Of a stretch of 64,000 nt of DNA, positions 33,584-42,430 are shown in pieces. The stretch covers positions 62,001-126,000 of the forward strand of contig DASPIW010000024.1 in assembly GCA_035628915.1 (NCBI GenBank). The letters run 5' to 3'. Under the pieces are notes generated by a model, which worked only from the letters and a program-made list of their open reading frames with translations, did not search any database and had not been told where the DNA came from. How positions within the stretch are numbered: the first letter of the stretch is position 1; each line of letters begins with the position of its first letter. The translations under genes were made by a program, and so were the position numbers. The stretch comes from JARBUG01 sp035628915 (GTDB lineage Bacteria; Bacillota; Sulfobacillia; Symbiobacteriales; Symbiobacteriaceae).

Positions 33584-34651
33584 TCAGGCTTTATCCCCGA
33601 CCCGGGCCTCGGCATGGAGGCCCCGGAGGAAGCGGGTGACTTCCGCCGACTCAACGGCAACGGTCGCATCCATCCCGCCGGAAATGGCGGACCGACCGGG
33701 GGCCATGGCGGCCACAGCCAACTCCTTACCGGCAGCCATCGAAACGGGATAGTAGACCCGCCCCGCCTTGACCACGATGCATTCCTGCTCGCTGTCAATC
33801 CGCTGGCGCAGCGTCGCCAGCGCCGTGACGAACGGGGAAGCGTCGCCGCCGAACTCCACCGCGGCGTACCGGTCCCCTACCCTGGCGACGGTCAGATACC
33901 AGTGATTGACGGCGTCCAGGCTGACCGTGAACAGGTAGACATCAACGGGATCGGCCAGCTCCGTCAGGCGGGTTGAATCGGTCGCCTTGGCGAGCCGTTC
34001 GGGGTCCACGTACCGCAGTTGGTACGCGGACCCGAGGACAGCGTTATCGGCTGACCCGCCGGCGGGCAGACCCAGAAACACCGGCTCGTTGCGAGCTTCT
34101 TCCATCAAGGCGTTAAGGCCCGCCAGTGCGGCCTCATGCACATCCCTGAGGATTCTCACCGCGGTCGTATGCAGGTTATGGATGGTATCCCCCCACCTGT
34201 GATCGTCACCCGGCCCCGTGCCACCCTTGAACCAGGTGTACGAGGTCTTATGCGGTACCGGTTTCTCGTCCCAGGGGTCCAAATACCAGACCCACCCGTC
34301 CGGAGCATCGTCAAAGCCTTCGACCAGGACGTCGTGCCCCATGCCGACTTTATAGTACCAGCCGGCGCTGAACGGCTTGTCGCCCTCAATCTCTGACACA
34401 ATCTCCTTGAAGGTCAGGGACTGGTAGATCCCGGCGCCGTCCATGCCCCAGTGCTTGTAGGCCGTCATCTGTTCGGTCACGTTGCCGCCTTCGTTGGGGC
34501 AGGTGTCCTTGCCCTTGCCGACTTTGACGATGTCGCACTGCGAGACGTTCTGCTTGGCCAGGTAGCTAAGCCCCATCTGCACCGTGGTGGCCCAGCACCA
34601 CTTGGTCTGCTCCTGGTGTTTGGGGTCTACCGGCAACTTCTTGGAAGCCAC
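33584..34651 (-). CDS. Papain-like cysteine protease (C70/AvrRpt2-like), with C-terminal domain
   Basis: 355 residues. The N-terminal 130 residues carry a papain-like triad: C19 in QTKWCWATT (with an upstream Gln for the oxyanion hole), H106 in GHDVLVEGFDD and D125 in WYLDPW. This matches the C70/C39-like group whose members are often toxins or effectors. The remaining 220 residues are of unknown fold. There is no signal peptide. The gene follows the RhiA-like gene by 13 bases and both follow the split sigma factor genes, so all four may be one regulon. Confidence 0.72.
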   Translation of the reverse strand: MASKKLPVDPKHQEQTKWCWATTVQMGLSYLAKQNVSQCDIVKVGKGKDTCPNEGGNVTEQMTAYKHWGMDGAGIYQSLTFKEIVSEIEGDKPFSAGWYYKVGMGHDVLVEGFDDAPDGWVWYLDPWDEKPVPHKTSYTWFKGGTGPGDDHRWGDTIHNLHTTAVRILRDVHEAALAGLNALMEEARNEPVFLGLPAGGSADNAVLGSAYQLRYVDPERLAKATDSTRLTELADPVDVYLFTVSLDAVNHWYLTVARVGDRYAAVEFGGDASPFVTALATLRQRIDSEQECIVVKAGRVYYPVSMAAGKELAVAAMAPGRSAISGGMDATVAVESAEVTRFLRGLHAEARVGDKA

Positions 34652-34664
34652 GCAGCATCCCCCT

Positions 34665-35264
34665 TTACTCCCAGAGGTTCCGCTCGTTGAGCTTCAGGGG
34701 GACCTCGAAGTGCGTGCTGTCGAACTGGACGTTGGCGATCTTGGTCATCTCCGTGATGTCGATCACTTCGCCCTGCGTGTAGTTGCCGAAGACGACGTAG
34801 TACTTGGGATGCGGCGTGAAGTAGAGTTCGATGTTGGGCTGGGCGGGCACCACGAAGGTGCCCTTGCCGGACATGCCGACGCCGACATGTGCCTGGGCGT
34901 TGGGAACGTCGGGCCCTTCCATGACGTACAGGCTGCCCGTGCGGGGCCCCCGGGTCAGGTTGGAGAAATGGTAGGCGCCGTCATAGTCGAAGGAGATCTG
35001 GTTGTAGTTGAGCAGGTCGGCACCCGTCACGACCTGGGAGGCCTGGAACTTCGTGCCCTTGAGGAGGCTGCCCTGCTCGGACCAGACAAAGTCGTAGTCC
35101 ACCGACCACTCAAAGTCGACGGTGGTGCCGGGATGAGACCGCTTGACCAGCCAGGCCAGCGTCAGCACCCCGGGGCAGTTGACGTCCGGAATGTCCTGGA
35201 AGACGCAGAAGTTGCCCGTCATTGTGGACTGGTTCGCAATCGTCAGCTTGTACTTCTGACCCAT
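34665..35264 (-). CDS. RhiA-like family protein
   Basis: 199 residues from ATG 35264, with a strong GGGAGGATT ribosome binding site. The sequence has the pattern I associate with Rhizobium RhiA and its homologues: an N-terminal YKLTIANQSTMTGNFCVFQ, PGVLTLAWLVKRSHPGTTVDF, then DYDFVWSEQGSLLKGTKFQASQ and a C-terminal beta-rich part (VPAQPNIELYFTPHPKYYVVFGNY). RhiA is an abundant rhizosphere-expressed protein of unknown mechanism. No signal peptide is seen. The gene lies between the split sigma genes and the protease gene. The family call is by recalled pattern. Confidence 0.6.
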   Translation of the reverse strand: MGQKYKLTIANQSTMTGNFCVFQDIPDVNCPGVLTLAWLVKRSHPGTTVDFEWSVDYDFVWSEQGSLLKGTKFQASQVVTGADLLNYNQISFDYDGAYHFSNLTRGPRTGSLYVMEGPDVPNAQAHVGVGMSGKGTFVVPAQPNIELYFTPHPKYYVVFGNYTQGEVIDITEMTKIANVQFDSTHFEVPLKLNERNLWE

Positions 35265-35303
35265 CACAGAATCCTCCCTCTTCTCATCTGGTTGCGCCAA
35301 ACC

Positions 35304-35489
35304 TTACGACCGCCAGAGACTGGATGGAGCGTACACCAGCGCGATGCGCAGGAGCAGCAGGTATAGCTCCTGTTCGAGGTCCTCGCGGTCGGCAGCGGCC
35401 AAATCCCGGGAAAGACACCGGATCAACGGGCGAAACCGGGTCAGGATCTCCGCCATGGCCTCTTCGTCGCCACTGCGGGCTCTCACCAC
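35304..35489 (-). CDS. Sigma-70 region 2-like small protein (RsoA-like half of a two-piece sigma factor)
   Basis: 61 residues from GTG 35489, whose G is the last base of the preceding TAG (TAGTG coupling). VVRARSGDEEAMAEILTRFRPLIRCLSR, then ADREDLEQELYLLLLRIALVY, matches the helix-turn-helix/region 2 start of sigma-70 factors. In B. subtilis the sigma factor SigO-RsoA is likewise split, with RsoA supplying region 2. Alone this protein could not act as a sigma factor. A longer frame upstream overlaps the region 4 gene and looks like a shadow. Confidence 0.72.
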   Translation of the reverse strand: MVRARSGDEEAMAEILTRFRPLIRCLSRDLAAADREDLEQELYLLLLRIALVYAPSSLWRS

Positions 35490-35926
35490 TAGTTGTGAAA
35501 GCGGTTCTGGCTGTGCGCGGCTGCGGTACACAGAATGCTCACCGCCTGACGCTTGCTCTTGCAAATGGCTTGCTGGGTCACGTTCCACCGGAAGGCCAGC
35601 TCGGCCTGGCGCCTTTCCCCCAGAACAAGCAGCAGCAGGATCTCCCGCTGCCTTGGTGACAGGTTCAGATAGGCTTGGTACAAAAACGGATCGTCGAGAA
35701 CCTCTTCAACGGGTGCCTGGACAAGGTACTCCTCTTCTGCGGCTGGCGCCCCGGAAAGCAGTTCGATCTGTTCCGTCCCGCCCGGCTCGTCCTGGTTCAC
35801 CGGCTGGTTGAGCACGGCCACTTCGTGCTCAAGGCGGCGGGCCAGCCGTATGCGATAGGTGGATGCAAATCGTCGCAGGCTCAACTCCAGGTACGATACA
35901 AGTTTGCGTTCGGCGAAATCGTCCAC
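35489..35926 (-). CDS. Sigma-70 region 4 protein (SigO-like half of a two-piece sigma factor)
   Basis: 145 residues from GTG 35926 with GGAGGG eight bases upstream. The C-terminal part is a region 4 helix-turn-helix: NLSPRQREILLLLVLGERRQAELA, then FRWNVTQQAICKSKRQAVSIL. The N-terminal part (FAERKLVSYLELSLRRFASTYRIRLARR) is like the N-terminus of Clostridial small sigma factors. Region 2 is missing and is encoded by the next gene. The pair probably directs transcription of the RhiA-like and protease genes downstream. A TTGTAC-N17-TAGATA promoter candidate lies about 100 bases upstream. Confidence 0.75.
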   Translation of the reverse strand: MDDFAERKLVSYLELSLRRFASTYRIRLARRLEHEVAVLNQPVNQDEPGGTEQIELLSGAPAAEEEYLVQAPVEEVLDDPFLYQAYLNLSPRQREILLLLVLGERRQAELAFRWNVTQQAICKSKRQAVSILCTAAAHSQNRFHN

Positions 35927-36066
35927 TTATGCCCCCTCCGACCAGACGTTTGCTCCCCACTTGCATCGACCGCCGTGTTATATAAAGAGCGCGTTGATCC
36001 GAAAACTACAACCTCCATCTATCTAAATTATCGACACATTCTGTACAAATCCTCAGTAATAAGCTA

Positions 36067-36093
36067 ACCCCCGGGCGCAAGCGCTCCGGGGGT
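36067..36093 (-). terminator. Terminator after the small gene at 36.1 kb
   Basis: ACCCCCGG / CCGGGGGT arms with inner CGC/GCG pairing, followed on the minus strand by TTAGCTTATT. Confidence 0.65.
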
Positions 36094-36111
36094 AATTTGA
36101 TCTGTGCAGAG

Positions 36112-36357
36112 TTATACGGGCAGCCGGGCCTGAGCCGGACGGGATAGCCGCTTGAGCAGTTCGTTGTACCGGCGCCTGCCCTGGGCCAGGGTGCATTCCA
36201 TCATGGGCTCGGTGACATATTCGTTGTTGACGCGTATCTGCAGGGTGCCCACGCCGTGGAGCACCAGTTCGGCACGCAAATGCCACCCGGCCACCATGGT
36301 CTGGTGGCACATGACGACGCCCGGGTGCAAATCTTCATAGACCCGTCTCCAGACCAC
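36112..36357 (-). CDS. Small hypothetical protein
   Basis: 81 residues from GTG 36357. No signal peptide or membrane segment is seen; a beta-rich start (HLRAELVLHGVGTLQIRVNNEYV) precedes a basic helix (RRRYNELLKRLSRPAQARL). It stands 94 bases after the sugar permease gene on the same strand and just before a terminator. The ribosome binding site is weak. No family recognised. Confidence 0.45.
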   Translation of the reverse strand: MVWRRVYEDLHPGVVMCHQTMVAGWHLRAELVLHGVGTLQIRVNNEYVTEPMMECTLAQGRRRYNELLKRLSRPAQARLPV

Positions 36358-36450
36358 CTTTGCGCGTCCGATGGCATTTCACCCCTTATGCAGGCAGGTG
36401 CTATCCTTCAGACACAGATATTGGACACATCTCCCGGAAAATCCTTGTCA

Positions 36451-37272
36451 CTATCCCTTCAGAGCCCCCGCTGTCATGCCTTTGATCACTTGTTCGGAGA
36501 ATATCAGGTACGCGAGGATCGTCGGAATGACGGACAGGACCAGTGCGGCCGACATACCGCCAATATCTTGCTGATACTCGCCCTGGAACATCATCAGGCC
36601 CAGGGGGAGCGTGCGGACGGCGTCCTTCTGCAGGATCAGGAGGGCAAGCAAAAACTCGTTCCACAGCATCACAAAGTTGAGAATCAGGACGGTGACTACC
36701 GCCGGCCGGGCCACCGGCAGCATGATCCGCCAGAAGACCAGCCCTTCCGAGGCGCCGTCGACCCGGGCGCTCTCCGCCAGTTCGTGGGGAATCTGCGTGA
36801 AGAACGCCCGCAGTATGTAGATGGCCATGGGCAGGGAGATGGTCGTGTAGACCAGCACCAGGCCGACGCGGGTGTTGACCAGGTGATATTTGTACAGAAG
36901 CTGCATGAGCGGGATGATCAGCACCTGCAGGGGCACCATGACGGCGCCGAACATCAGGTTGAACGAGACTTCCTTGCCCCGGAACTGAAACCGGGCAAAT
37001 CCGTACCCCGCCATGGAGGCGATGAGGCCCAGGAGCAGCAGGGCGCCGCCCACAATCAGGAGGCTATTGATGTAGTACGTGCCGTACCGACCGGTCCCCG
37101 CCACCTGCAGGAAGTTCTTCAGCTGGTAGGTGCCGCTCAGGGCAAACGGCTGTTTCAGGATCTCGCCGGTGCTGCGGAAGGAGGTCTGGAAGAGCCAGAG
37201 CAGCGGTCCGAACGTGTACATGGTATATGCCACGACGAACAGGATGATCGGGGTCCACTTGAGCCTAGCCAT
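36451..37272 (-). CDS. Carbohydrate ABC transporter permease (MalG-like)
   Basis: 273 residues, six membrane segments, with the EAA loop ELAESARVDGASEGLVFWRIMLP. It closes a CUT1-type importer with the upstream permease and binding protein in the split-transketolase operon. No ATPase gene is present here either. Confidence 0.92.
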   Translation of the reverse strand: MARLKWTPIILFVVAYTMYTFGPLLWLFQTSFRSTGEILKQPFALSGTYQLKNFLQVAGTGRYGTYYINSLLIVGGALLLLGLIASMAGYGFARFQFRGKEVSFNLMFGAVMVPLQVLIIPLMQLLYKYHLVNTRVGLVLVYTTISLPMAIYILRAFFTQIPHELAESARVDGASEGLVFWRIMLPVARPAVVTVLILNFVMLWNEFLLALLILQKDAVRTLPLGLMMFQGEYQQDIGGMSAALVLSVIPTILAYLIFSEQVIKGMTAGALKG

Positions 37273-37288
37273 CCGCTGCCACCTCCTT

Positions 37289-38206
37289 CTAGAACTCCAA
37301 CGATTCTTTGACCTGCAGGAAGCGGTTCAGCAGCCAAGAGATCGCCGCGATGACCAGGAACCAGACCGTAGCCATGGCGGCGGAGTAGCCCACGTCAAAG
37401 GAGCCGGCCCAGAAGAAGGCGCGGCGGACGATGTAAGTGCCCACGGTCTCGGTGCTGCCGAGGGGGCCGCCGTCCGTAGCGATCCAGACCAAATCGAAGA
37501 CCTTCATTTTGCCGATGACGGCCAAAATCAGCGCGGTCACAATCACCCGGCGGGTCAGCGGCAGCAGCACGTGCCAGACCCGGCCCCAGAGGCCGCAGCC
37601 GTCAATCTGTGCAGCTTCCAGCAGTTCGCCGGGAATCGCGCTCATGCCGGCGAGAATCAGCACCAGGTTGAACCCGGTGGTTGTCCATGTGGTAATGCTC
37701 ATCAGACAGAACAGGGCGGTCTTCGGACTGCCCAGCCAGTCGCGCACCCACGAATCGAGCCCCAGCGCCCGGAGGGCGGTGTTCAGGAGGCCCCAGTCGA
37801 GCCGGAAGATCCAGCTCCACATGAGGGCGGTCAGCACGTAAGAGAGCAGAATCGGCACAAACCAGGCGGTGCGGAAGAAGCGCCAGCCGGGGACGCGGTA
37901 CCAGAGCAGCACGGCCAGCCCGGTCGCCAGGGGAATGTCAATGATGATCGCCCAGCCAGCCCAGAGCAGGCTGTTCTTGGCCGACGACCAGAAGACCGGG
38001 TCCTGCAGCAACTGCTGGAAGTTCTTGAAGCCAACCCAGGTCTGCTTCACGTCGCCGCCGGTCAGCAGCACCTTGAAGAAGCTCTGGTAGATATTCATCA
38101 GCATGGGGTAGAGCAGGAAGGCCAGGAACAGAATCGTCGCCGGCAGGATGAACTTGAGCCCGGTCAGGCCCTCGCTGCGGGAGCCGGAGACCTTTGTCGA
38201 CGCCAC
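37289..38206 (-). CDS. Sugar ABC transporter permease (MalF-like)
   Basis: 305 residues, six membrane segments, EAA loop ELLEAAQIDGCGLWGRVWHVLLP. The N-terminal LKFILPATILFLAFLLYPML is typical of CUT1 permeases. It lies 67 bases behind the binding-protein gene; this gap contains a GGCGCCCGCCTC-type inverted repeat that may attenuate expression of the permeases relative to the binding protein. Confidence 0.92.
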   Translation of the reverse strand: MASTKVSGSRSEGLTGLKFILPATILFLAFLLYPMLMNIYQSFFKVLLTGGDVKQTWVGFKNFQQLLQDPVFWSSAKNSLLWAGWAIIIDIPLATGLAVLLWYRVPGWRFFRTAWFVPILLSYVLTALMWSWIFRLDWGLLNTALRALGLDSWVRDWLGSPKTALFCLMSITTWTTTGFNLVLILAGMSAIPGELLEAAQIDGCGLWGRVWHVLLPLTRRVIVTALILAVIGKMKVFDLVWIATDGGPLGSTETVGTYIVRRAFFWAGSFDVGYSAAMATVWFLVIAAISWLLNRFLQVKESLEF

Positions 38207-38273
38207 ACGAATCCCTCCTGGCGTGTCCGGAGGCGGGCGCCCCTCATGAGGCGCCCGCCTCCGGCCGTGCTGG

Positions 38274-39629
38274 CTAGTCCTTGGCGCGGCCGGCCATCAG
38301 GTCCTTGACGAACTGATCAACGGAATACTCCTTGGTCAGCAGCTGGTCGTTGGCCTTCTTCCAGGCCTCGTACTCGTTGCCTGCCATACGGCCGGCCCAG
38401 TCAGGGATGATCTTGACCTTGGCCTGATCGATCAGGGCCATCTGGTCCTTCACGAACTGCTCGGTCTTGTCGGTGAAGGCGCCCTTGATGCCCGTGGGCA
38501 CGCCCGTCAGCTCGACCCACTTCTGGCCGTTCTCAGGGGAGGCCAGGAAGTTCAGGAAGTCGACGGCGGTCTTCAGGTTCTTCGACTTGGCGTTGACGGC
38601 GTAGGAGCCGTAGGTCCCGACCTGCAGCGCCGCCGGATACTTGGCGCCCGGCAGGGCAGGGGCCATCATGACGCCGGCTTCAAAGCCCTTGGGCGGGCCG
38701 CCCTTGTCTTCGGGGAGGCGCATCCAGGAGGCGATCCAGGAGCCGACCACCATCGTGGCCGCCTTGCCCTGGAAGAAGGGGCCGTAGCTGTCGCTCAGCT
38801 TGGAGCTGAGGGCGTTGGCCGGGAAGATGCCCTGGTCGATCTGGCCCTTGGCGGTCTTGAGCCCTTCCACGATCTCCGGGTCGTTCCAGTTGATCTTCTT
38901 CTCCATCAGGGCGTTGGCCTTTTCCAGGCCGACCATCTGGGTCAACACGGTCCCGGCCCAGTACCAGCCGGAGTTGCCGGAGCGATCCTGCACGCCCATG
39001 GAGATCGGGGTAATGCCGGTCTCCTTGCACTTCTTGAGCACGGTATCCCACTGCTCGGGCGTCAGCTGGCCGTTCTTGACCTCGATGCCCCAGTCCTTGA
39101 AGAGCTTCTTGTTATAGAAGGTGAAGATGCCGCCGGTCTCCAGGGGCACGCCCCAGATGCCGTCCTTGTACTTCCAGTACTGCATGAACGTCGGATCCCA
39201 CTTGGACTCGTCGATCAGCCCCTTCAGGTTGGCCAGGTAGCCGCCTTCGCTGTAAGGAACAGCGTGGTAGGGCATCGGGTCGACGTAGTGGATGTCCGGT
39301 GCCTCGCCGGACTGATACGCAGAGCGCAGGGCCGTGTTCAGCGGGTTCTTGTCGTACCAGGTGACCTTGATCTCCACGTTGGGGTTCTTGGCGTTGTAAG
39401 CCTTGGCGACGCCTTCGACGAAGTCGCGCTTGGCCTGTTCGCCGGCCCAGTGGCTCCACAAATTGAGCGTTACCTTCTCAGCCGGCGCCGGGGCAGGGGT
39501 AGCGGCAGGCGTTTCAGGGCTCTTCTGCGCTTCGGTCTTGGATCCGGACCCGGATCCGCACGCCGTAAGGAGCATGGTCAGTGCGAGTACCAGGGACATA
39601 GCCCACCAGCGACGACGTGACGGTACCAT
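38274..39629 (-). CDS. Sugar ABC transporter substrate-binding lipoprotein
   Basis: 451 residues with a lipobox MLLTAC (C24) and a GAGGGGG ribosome binding site. The family 1 solute-binding features are TLNLWSHWAGEQAKRDFVEG, DIHYVDPMPYHA and FFQGKAATMVVGSWIASWM. It lies 45 bases after the transketolase C-terminal gene. Codon use is strongly biased toward C-ending codons, as expected for a highly expressed binding protein. Confidence 0.92.
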   Translation of the reverse strand: MVPSRRRWWAMSLVLALTMLLTACGSGSGSKTEAQKSPETPAATPAPAPAEKVTLNLWSHWAGEQAKRDFVEGVAKAYNAKNPNVEIKVTWYDKNPLNTALRSAYQSGEAPDIHYVDPMPYHAVPYSEGGYLANLKGLIDESKWDPTFMQYWKYKDGIWGVPLETGGIFTFYNKKLFKDWGIEVKNGQLTPEQWDTVLKKCKETGITPISMGVQDRSGNSGWYWAGTVLTQMVGLEKANALMEKKINWNDPEIVEGLKTAKGQIDQGIFPANALSSKLSDSYGPFFQGKAATMVVGSWIASWMRLPEDKGGPPKGFEAGVMMAPALPGAKYPAALQVGTYGSYAVNAKSKNLKTAVDFLNFLASPENGQKWVELTGVPTGIKGAFTDKTEQFVKDQMALIDQAKVKIIPDWAGRMAGNEYEAWKKANDQLLTKEYSVDQFVKDLMAGRAKD

Positions 39630-39674
39630 GGGTCTCCCCCTCTTCGTGTGATGCTGACTATGAGTTGGCGCCGC

Positions 39675-40622
39675 CTAGCGCTTCTTTGCCTTGATAACCT
39701 GAAGCGCCGCTGCGGCGATATCCTCCGGCTGCATGTGGTGGTGCGTAAACAGCTCATCGATCCCGCCGCTCTCCACCCACTGGTCCTGGACGCCAATCCG
39801 CTTCATCGGTACGGGTCCGTACTCGCCAAGCACTTCAGCCACCGCGCCGCCGAAGCCGCCGATGACCGAGGCGTTCTCCGCCGTGACGACCGCACCGGTC
39901 CGGGCGGTCGATTCCAGCAGCAGTTGCGCATCCAGGGGCTTGACCGACCCCATATGCAGCACTTCGGCCTTTACGCCCATGCCCGCCATCAGGTCGGCCG
40001 CCCGGAGGCAGAGTGAAGTCATCATGCCGGTGCCGGCTAAGGTTACGTCGGCGCCGGGGCGGACTACCTGGCCCTTGCCCCACTGGAATTCGTAAGTCTC
40101 GTCGAACATGTCGGGCAGGGTCAGCCGGGTGATGCGGAAGTAGACGGGGCCATCGTACAGGACGGCGGCACGCATGACCGAACGGAGCTCCTGGTTGTCG
40201 CCGGGGTCGACGACCAGCATGCCGGGCATCGCCCGCATGACTGCCAGGTCTTCGATCGCGTTGTGCGATGCACCGGCCCGGCTGGTCGGCAGCCCGGCGT
40301 AGGAGCCGGGAATCTTCACGTTCAGCCGCGGGTAGGCGATGCTGATGGCGATCTGATCCAGCGCCCGCCGGGCGGCGAAGCAGGCGAACGTAGATGCGAA
40401 GGGGATGTATCCTTCCGTCGCCAGACCGGCGGCAACACCGAAGAGGTTCTGCTCCGCGATGCCCACCTGCACGGACCGGCGGGGCCACTTCTGCATGAAC
40501 TTGACGGTCTTGCTCGACGTGTTGAGGTCGGCGTCGAGGACGACGATTTTCGGAAATTCGGCGCCCAGATCCACAAGCGCATTGGCAAAGGCGTCTCGCA
40601 TTTCAACTGGCATGGCGCTCAC
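39675..40622 (-). CDS. Transketolase family protein, C-terminal subunit
   Basis: 315 residues covering the pyrimidine-binding and C-terminal domains. GIAEQNLFGVAAGLATEG holds the catalytic glutamate (IAEQ), and SRAGASHNAIEDLAVMRAMPGM is the usual second block. It works with the N-terminal subunit encoded directly upstream (one base apart) as a split transketolase. Such split enzymes often act in dedicated sugar pathways, for example on apulose phosphate, rather than in central metabolism. Confidence 0.92.
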   Translation of the reverse strand: MSAMPVEMRDAFANALVDLGAEFPKIVVLDADLNTSSKTVKFMQKWPRRSVQVGIAEQNLFGVAAGLATEGYIPFASTFACFAARRALDQIAISIAYPRLNVKIPGSYAGLPTSRAGASHNAIEDLAVMRAMPGMLVVDPGDNQELRSVMRAAVLYDGPVYFRITRLTLPDMFDETYEFQWGKGQVVRPGADVTLAGTGMMTSLCLRAADLMAGMGVKAEVLHMGSVKPLDAQLLLESTARTGAVVTAENASVIGGFGGAVAEVLGEYGPVPMKRIGVQDQWVESGGIDELFTHHHMQPEDIAAAALQVIKAKKR

Positions 40623-40623
40623 T

Positions 40624-41541
40624 TCACTCCCCGCCGTAGAAGGTCTCTTTCTTTACGGGCACCTCCAGCCGGGAGTAGCCCTCCGCCGGCCGGCCATACC
40701 CGGCGGCCAGATCCCTGAGCATGCGGTCGGCCGTCGCCGGGTCAGGAGCATGGGTGTGCCACTTGTAGTTGAACTCGGTCCAATCGACGCCCCGCCCCTT
40801 GACCGTATGCGCGATGATCGCGATCGGCTTTCCGGCGACTTTGACGTAGCGGGCCTGGTGGAGCGTGTGGATCAGGGCGGCAATGTCGTGGCCGTCCACC
40901 TCGAGCACTTCCCACCCGAACGAGCGCCACTTGTCAGCCAGGGGCTCGACGCCCATCAGATCCCAGACAAACCCCTTGGCCTGCACCTTGTTGTAGTCAA
41001 CGATCGCGACCAGGTTGTCCAGGTGATAATGCGCGGCGGACATGGCCGCTTCCCAGACCTGGCCCTCATTGCTTTCGCCGTCGCCCAGAATGCAGAAGAC
41101 ACGGCTGTAGGGGTTTTCCGCCATCCGCAGGGCCATCGCCTTGCCGACGGCGATGGACAGGCCTTGCCCCAGGGGGCCGCCCGACGACTCGACGCCGGGG
41201 GTCCGCCGCATGTCGGTATGTCCCTCAAGCCCACCAAGTTCGCAGTAGGTGTAGAGATCATCCACGGGGTAGTAGCCCCGCAGCGCCAGTGCTGCGTAGA
41301 GGGCCGGCGATCCATGGGCCTTGGAGAGAATCAGCCGGTCGCGGTCTTTCCAATCCGGCTGCGCGGGGTTGACCCGCATGACACGGAAGTACAGGCAGGC
41401 CAGAATCTCCGCCATGGAGAACGCCCCGCCAATGTGGCCCCACTGGCCCCAGGTGATCATCTCCACGCTGAGCCGGCGGATGCGGTACGCCCACTCCTCT
41501 AGCTCCCGGAGCTTGTCGGTTTGCAGGGACTCAACCAGCAT
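40624..41541 (-). CDS. Transketolase, N-terminal subunit
   Basis: 305 residues with the thiamine diphosphate-binding domain: GGAFSMAEILACLYFRVM, SKAHGSPALYAAL, GPLGQGLSIAVGKAMALRM, and the TPP motif GDGESNEGQVWEAAMSAA...VAIVDYNKVQ. It is the first enzyme gene after the GntR regulator, 18 bases away. With its partner it transfers a two-carbon ketol unit. The sugar phosphate involved presumably derives from the substrate of the linked ABC importer. Confidence 0.93.
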   Translation of the reverse strand: MLVESLQTDKLRELEEWAYRIRRLSVEMITWGQWGHIGGAFSMAEILACLYFRVMRVNPAQPDWKDRDRLILSKAHGSPALYAALALRGYYPVDDLYTYCELGGLEGHTDMRRTPGVESSGGPLGQGLSIAVGKAMALRMAENPYSRVFCILGDGESNEGQVWEAAMSAAHYHLDNLVAIVDYNKVQAKGFVWDLMGVEPLADKWRSFGWEVLEVDGHDIAALIHTLHQARYVKVAGKPIAIIAHTVKGRGVDWTEFNYKWHTHAPDPATADRMLRDLAAGYGRPAEGYSRLEVPVKKETFYGGE

Positions 41542-41559
41542 TCGCTTACCCCCATCCGG

Positions 41560-42255
41560 TTACAGGTTTTCGCCAACGTAGGGGATCAGTAGGTTCTTGG
41601 CCAGACTCATGACGGTGCTCTGCAGGCTCTTGAGATGGTCGGCCATGGCGGTCGCCGCCGCTTCGCGGTCCCCAGCCACGATTGCTTCCGTCACCCGCCT
41701 GTGCTCCTGCACGGAGACGAGCATGCGCAGTTCCAGGGCAACGAGACCCAACCTGAGCCGGTGCCACTGTTCGTTGAGATTCGCGATGATCTGCCTGACC
41801 CGCGGTTTGCCGCTCAAATCAAAGACCAGATCATGGTAGCGGGTGTCGGCATCCAGCCAGGCCTTCACGTCGCCTACCACAGCTGCCGCTTCCATCTCTG
41901 CCGAAATCTGTTGGAGTTCCTTTGCGTCCTCATCCGTGCGGTTGGCGGCAGCCGCCCCCGCCGCCAGCGCTTCCAACGACTCCTTGACTTCGAAGATCTC
42001 TTCGAGATCCTTCAAGGATAGAATGTATACAACTTTGCCCTGTCCCGGTATCCAGTTGACCAGTCCTTCCGACATCAGCCGGCGGATGGCTTCACGCACC
42101 GGCGTGCGGCTTATGCCGAGTTCTTCGGCAATTTTGGGTTCGGACAGCAGCTGTCCGGGGCGGTAGACCATGGTCAGAATCTGCGTCTTCACATGGTCGT
42201 ACGCCTTGTCTACCAGCGAAACTTCCCCGTCTTCAGACGGCAAACTCTTAGCCAT
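41560..42255 (-). CDS. GntR family transcriptional regulator (FadR/FCD type)
   Basis: 231 residues. The winged helix (LSEPKIAEELGISRTPVREAIRRL, MSEGLVNWIPGQGKVVYI) is followed by an all-helical FCD effector domain with candidate metal ligands (DADTRYHDLVF and later histidines). It heads the transketolase/ABC operon. Two TGTATACA boxes lie in the divergent gap, so it likely controls both this operon and the kinase-racemase operon. Confidence 0.93.
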   Translation of the reverse strand: MAKSLPSEDGEVSLVDKAYDHVKTQILTMVYRPGQLLSEPKIAEELGISRTPVREAIRRLMSEGLVNWIPGQGKVVYILSLKDLEEIFEVKESLEALAAGAAAANRTDEDAKELQQISAEMEAAAVVGDVKAWLDADTRYHDLVFDLSGKPRVRQIIANLNEQWHRLRLGLVALELRMLVSVQEHRRVTEAIVAGDREAAATAMADHLKSLQSTVMSLAKNLLIPYVGENL

Positions 42256-42333
42256 TGCGCCCTCCTGAACAGTCCAGCATTTGGTCTTTACAGGGCCATC
42301 ATAGCAGAGGTGTCAGCTTGGGTCAATCGTGTA

Positions 42334-42364
42334 TGTATACAAAATGACATTGTTTTTGTATACA
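42334..42364. promoter_or_regulatory. Paired GntR-type operator boxes
   Basis: TGTATACA occurs at 42334-42341 and 42357-42364, each a perfect 8-bp palindrome, with their starts 23 bases apart (two helical turns). They sit in the 175-base gap between the divergent GntR and DUF1537 genes. Confidence 0.7.
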
Positions 42365-42430
42365 CGTGCAGGAGTTATCGTATCCAGGGCGAAACACCCT
42401 GTGTGAGACTAGACCGGGAGGAACGTCCGT

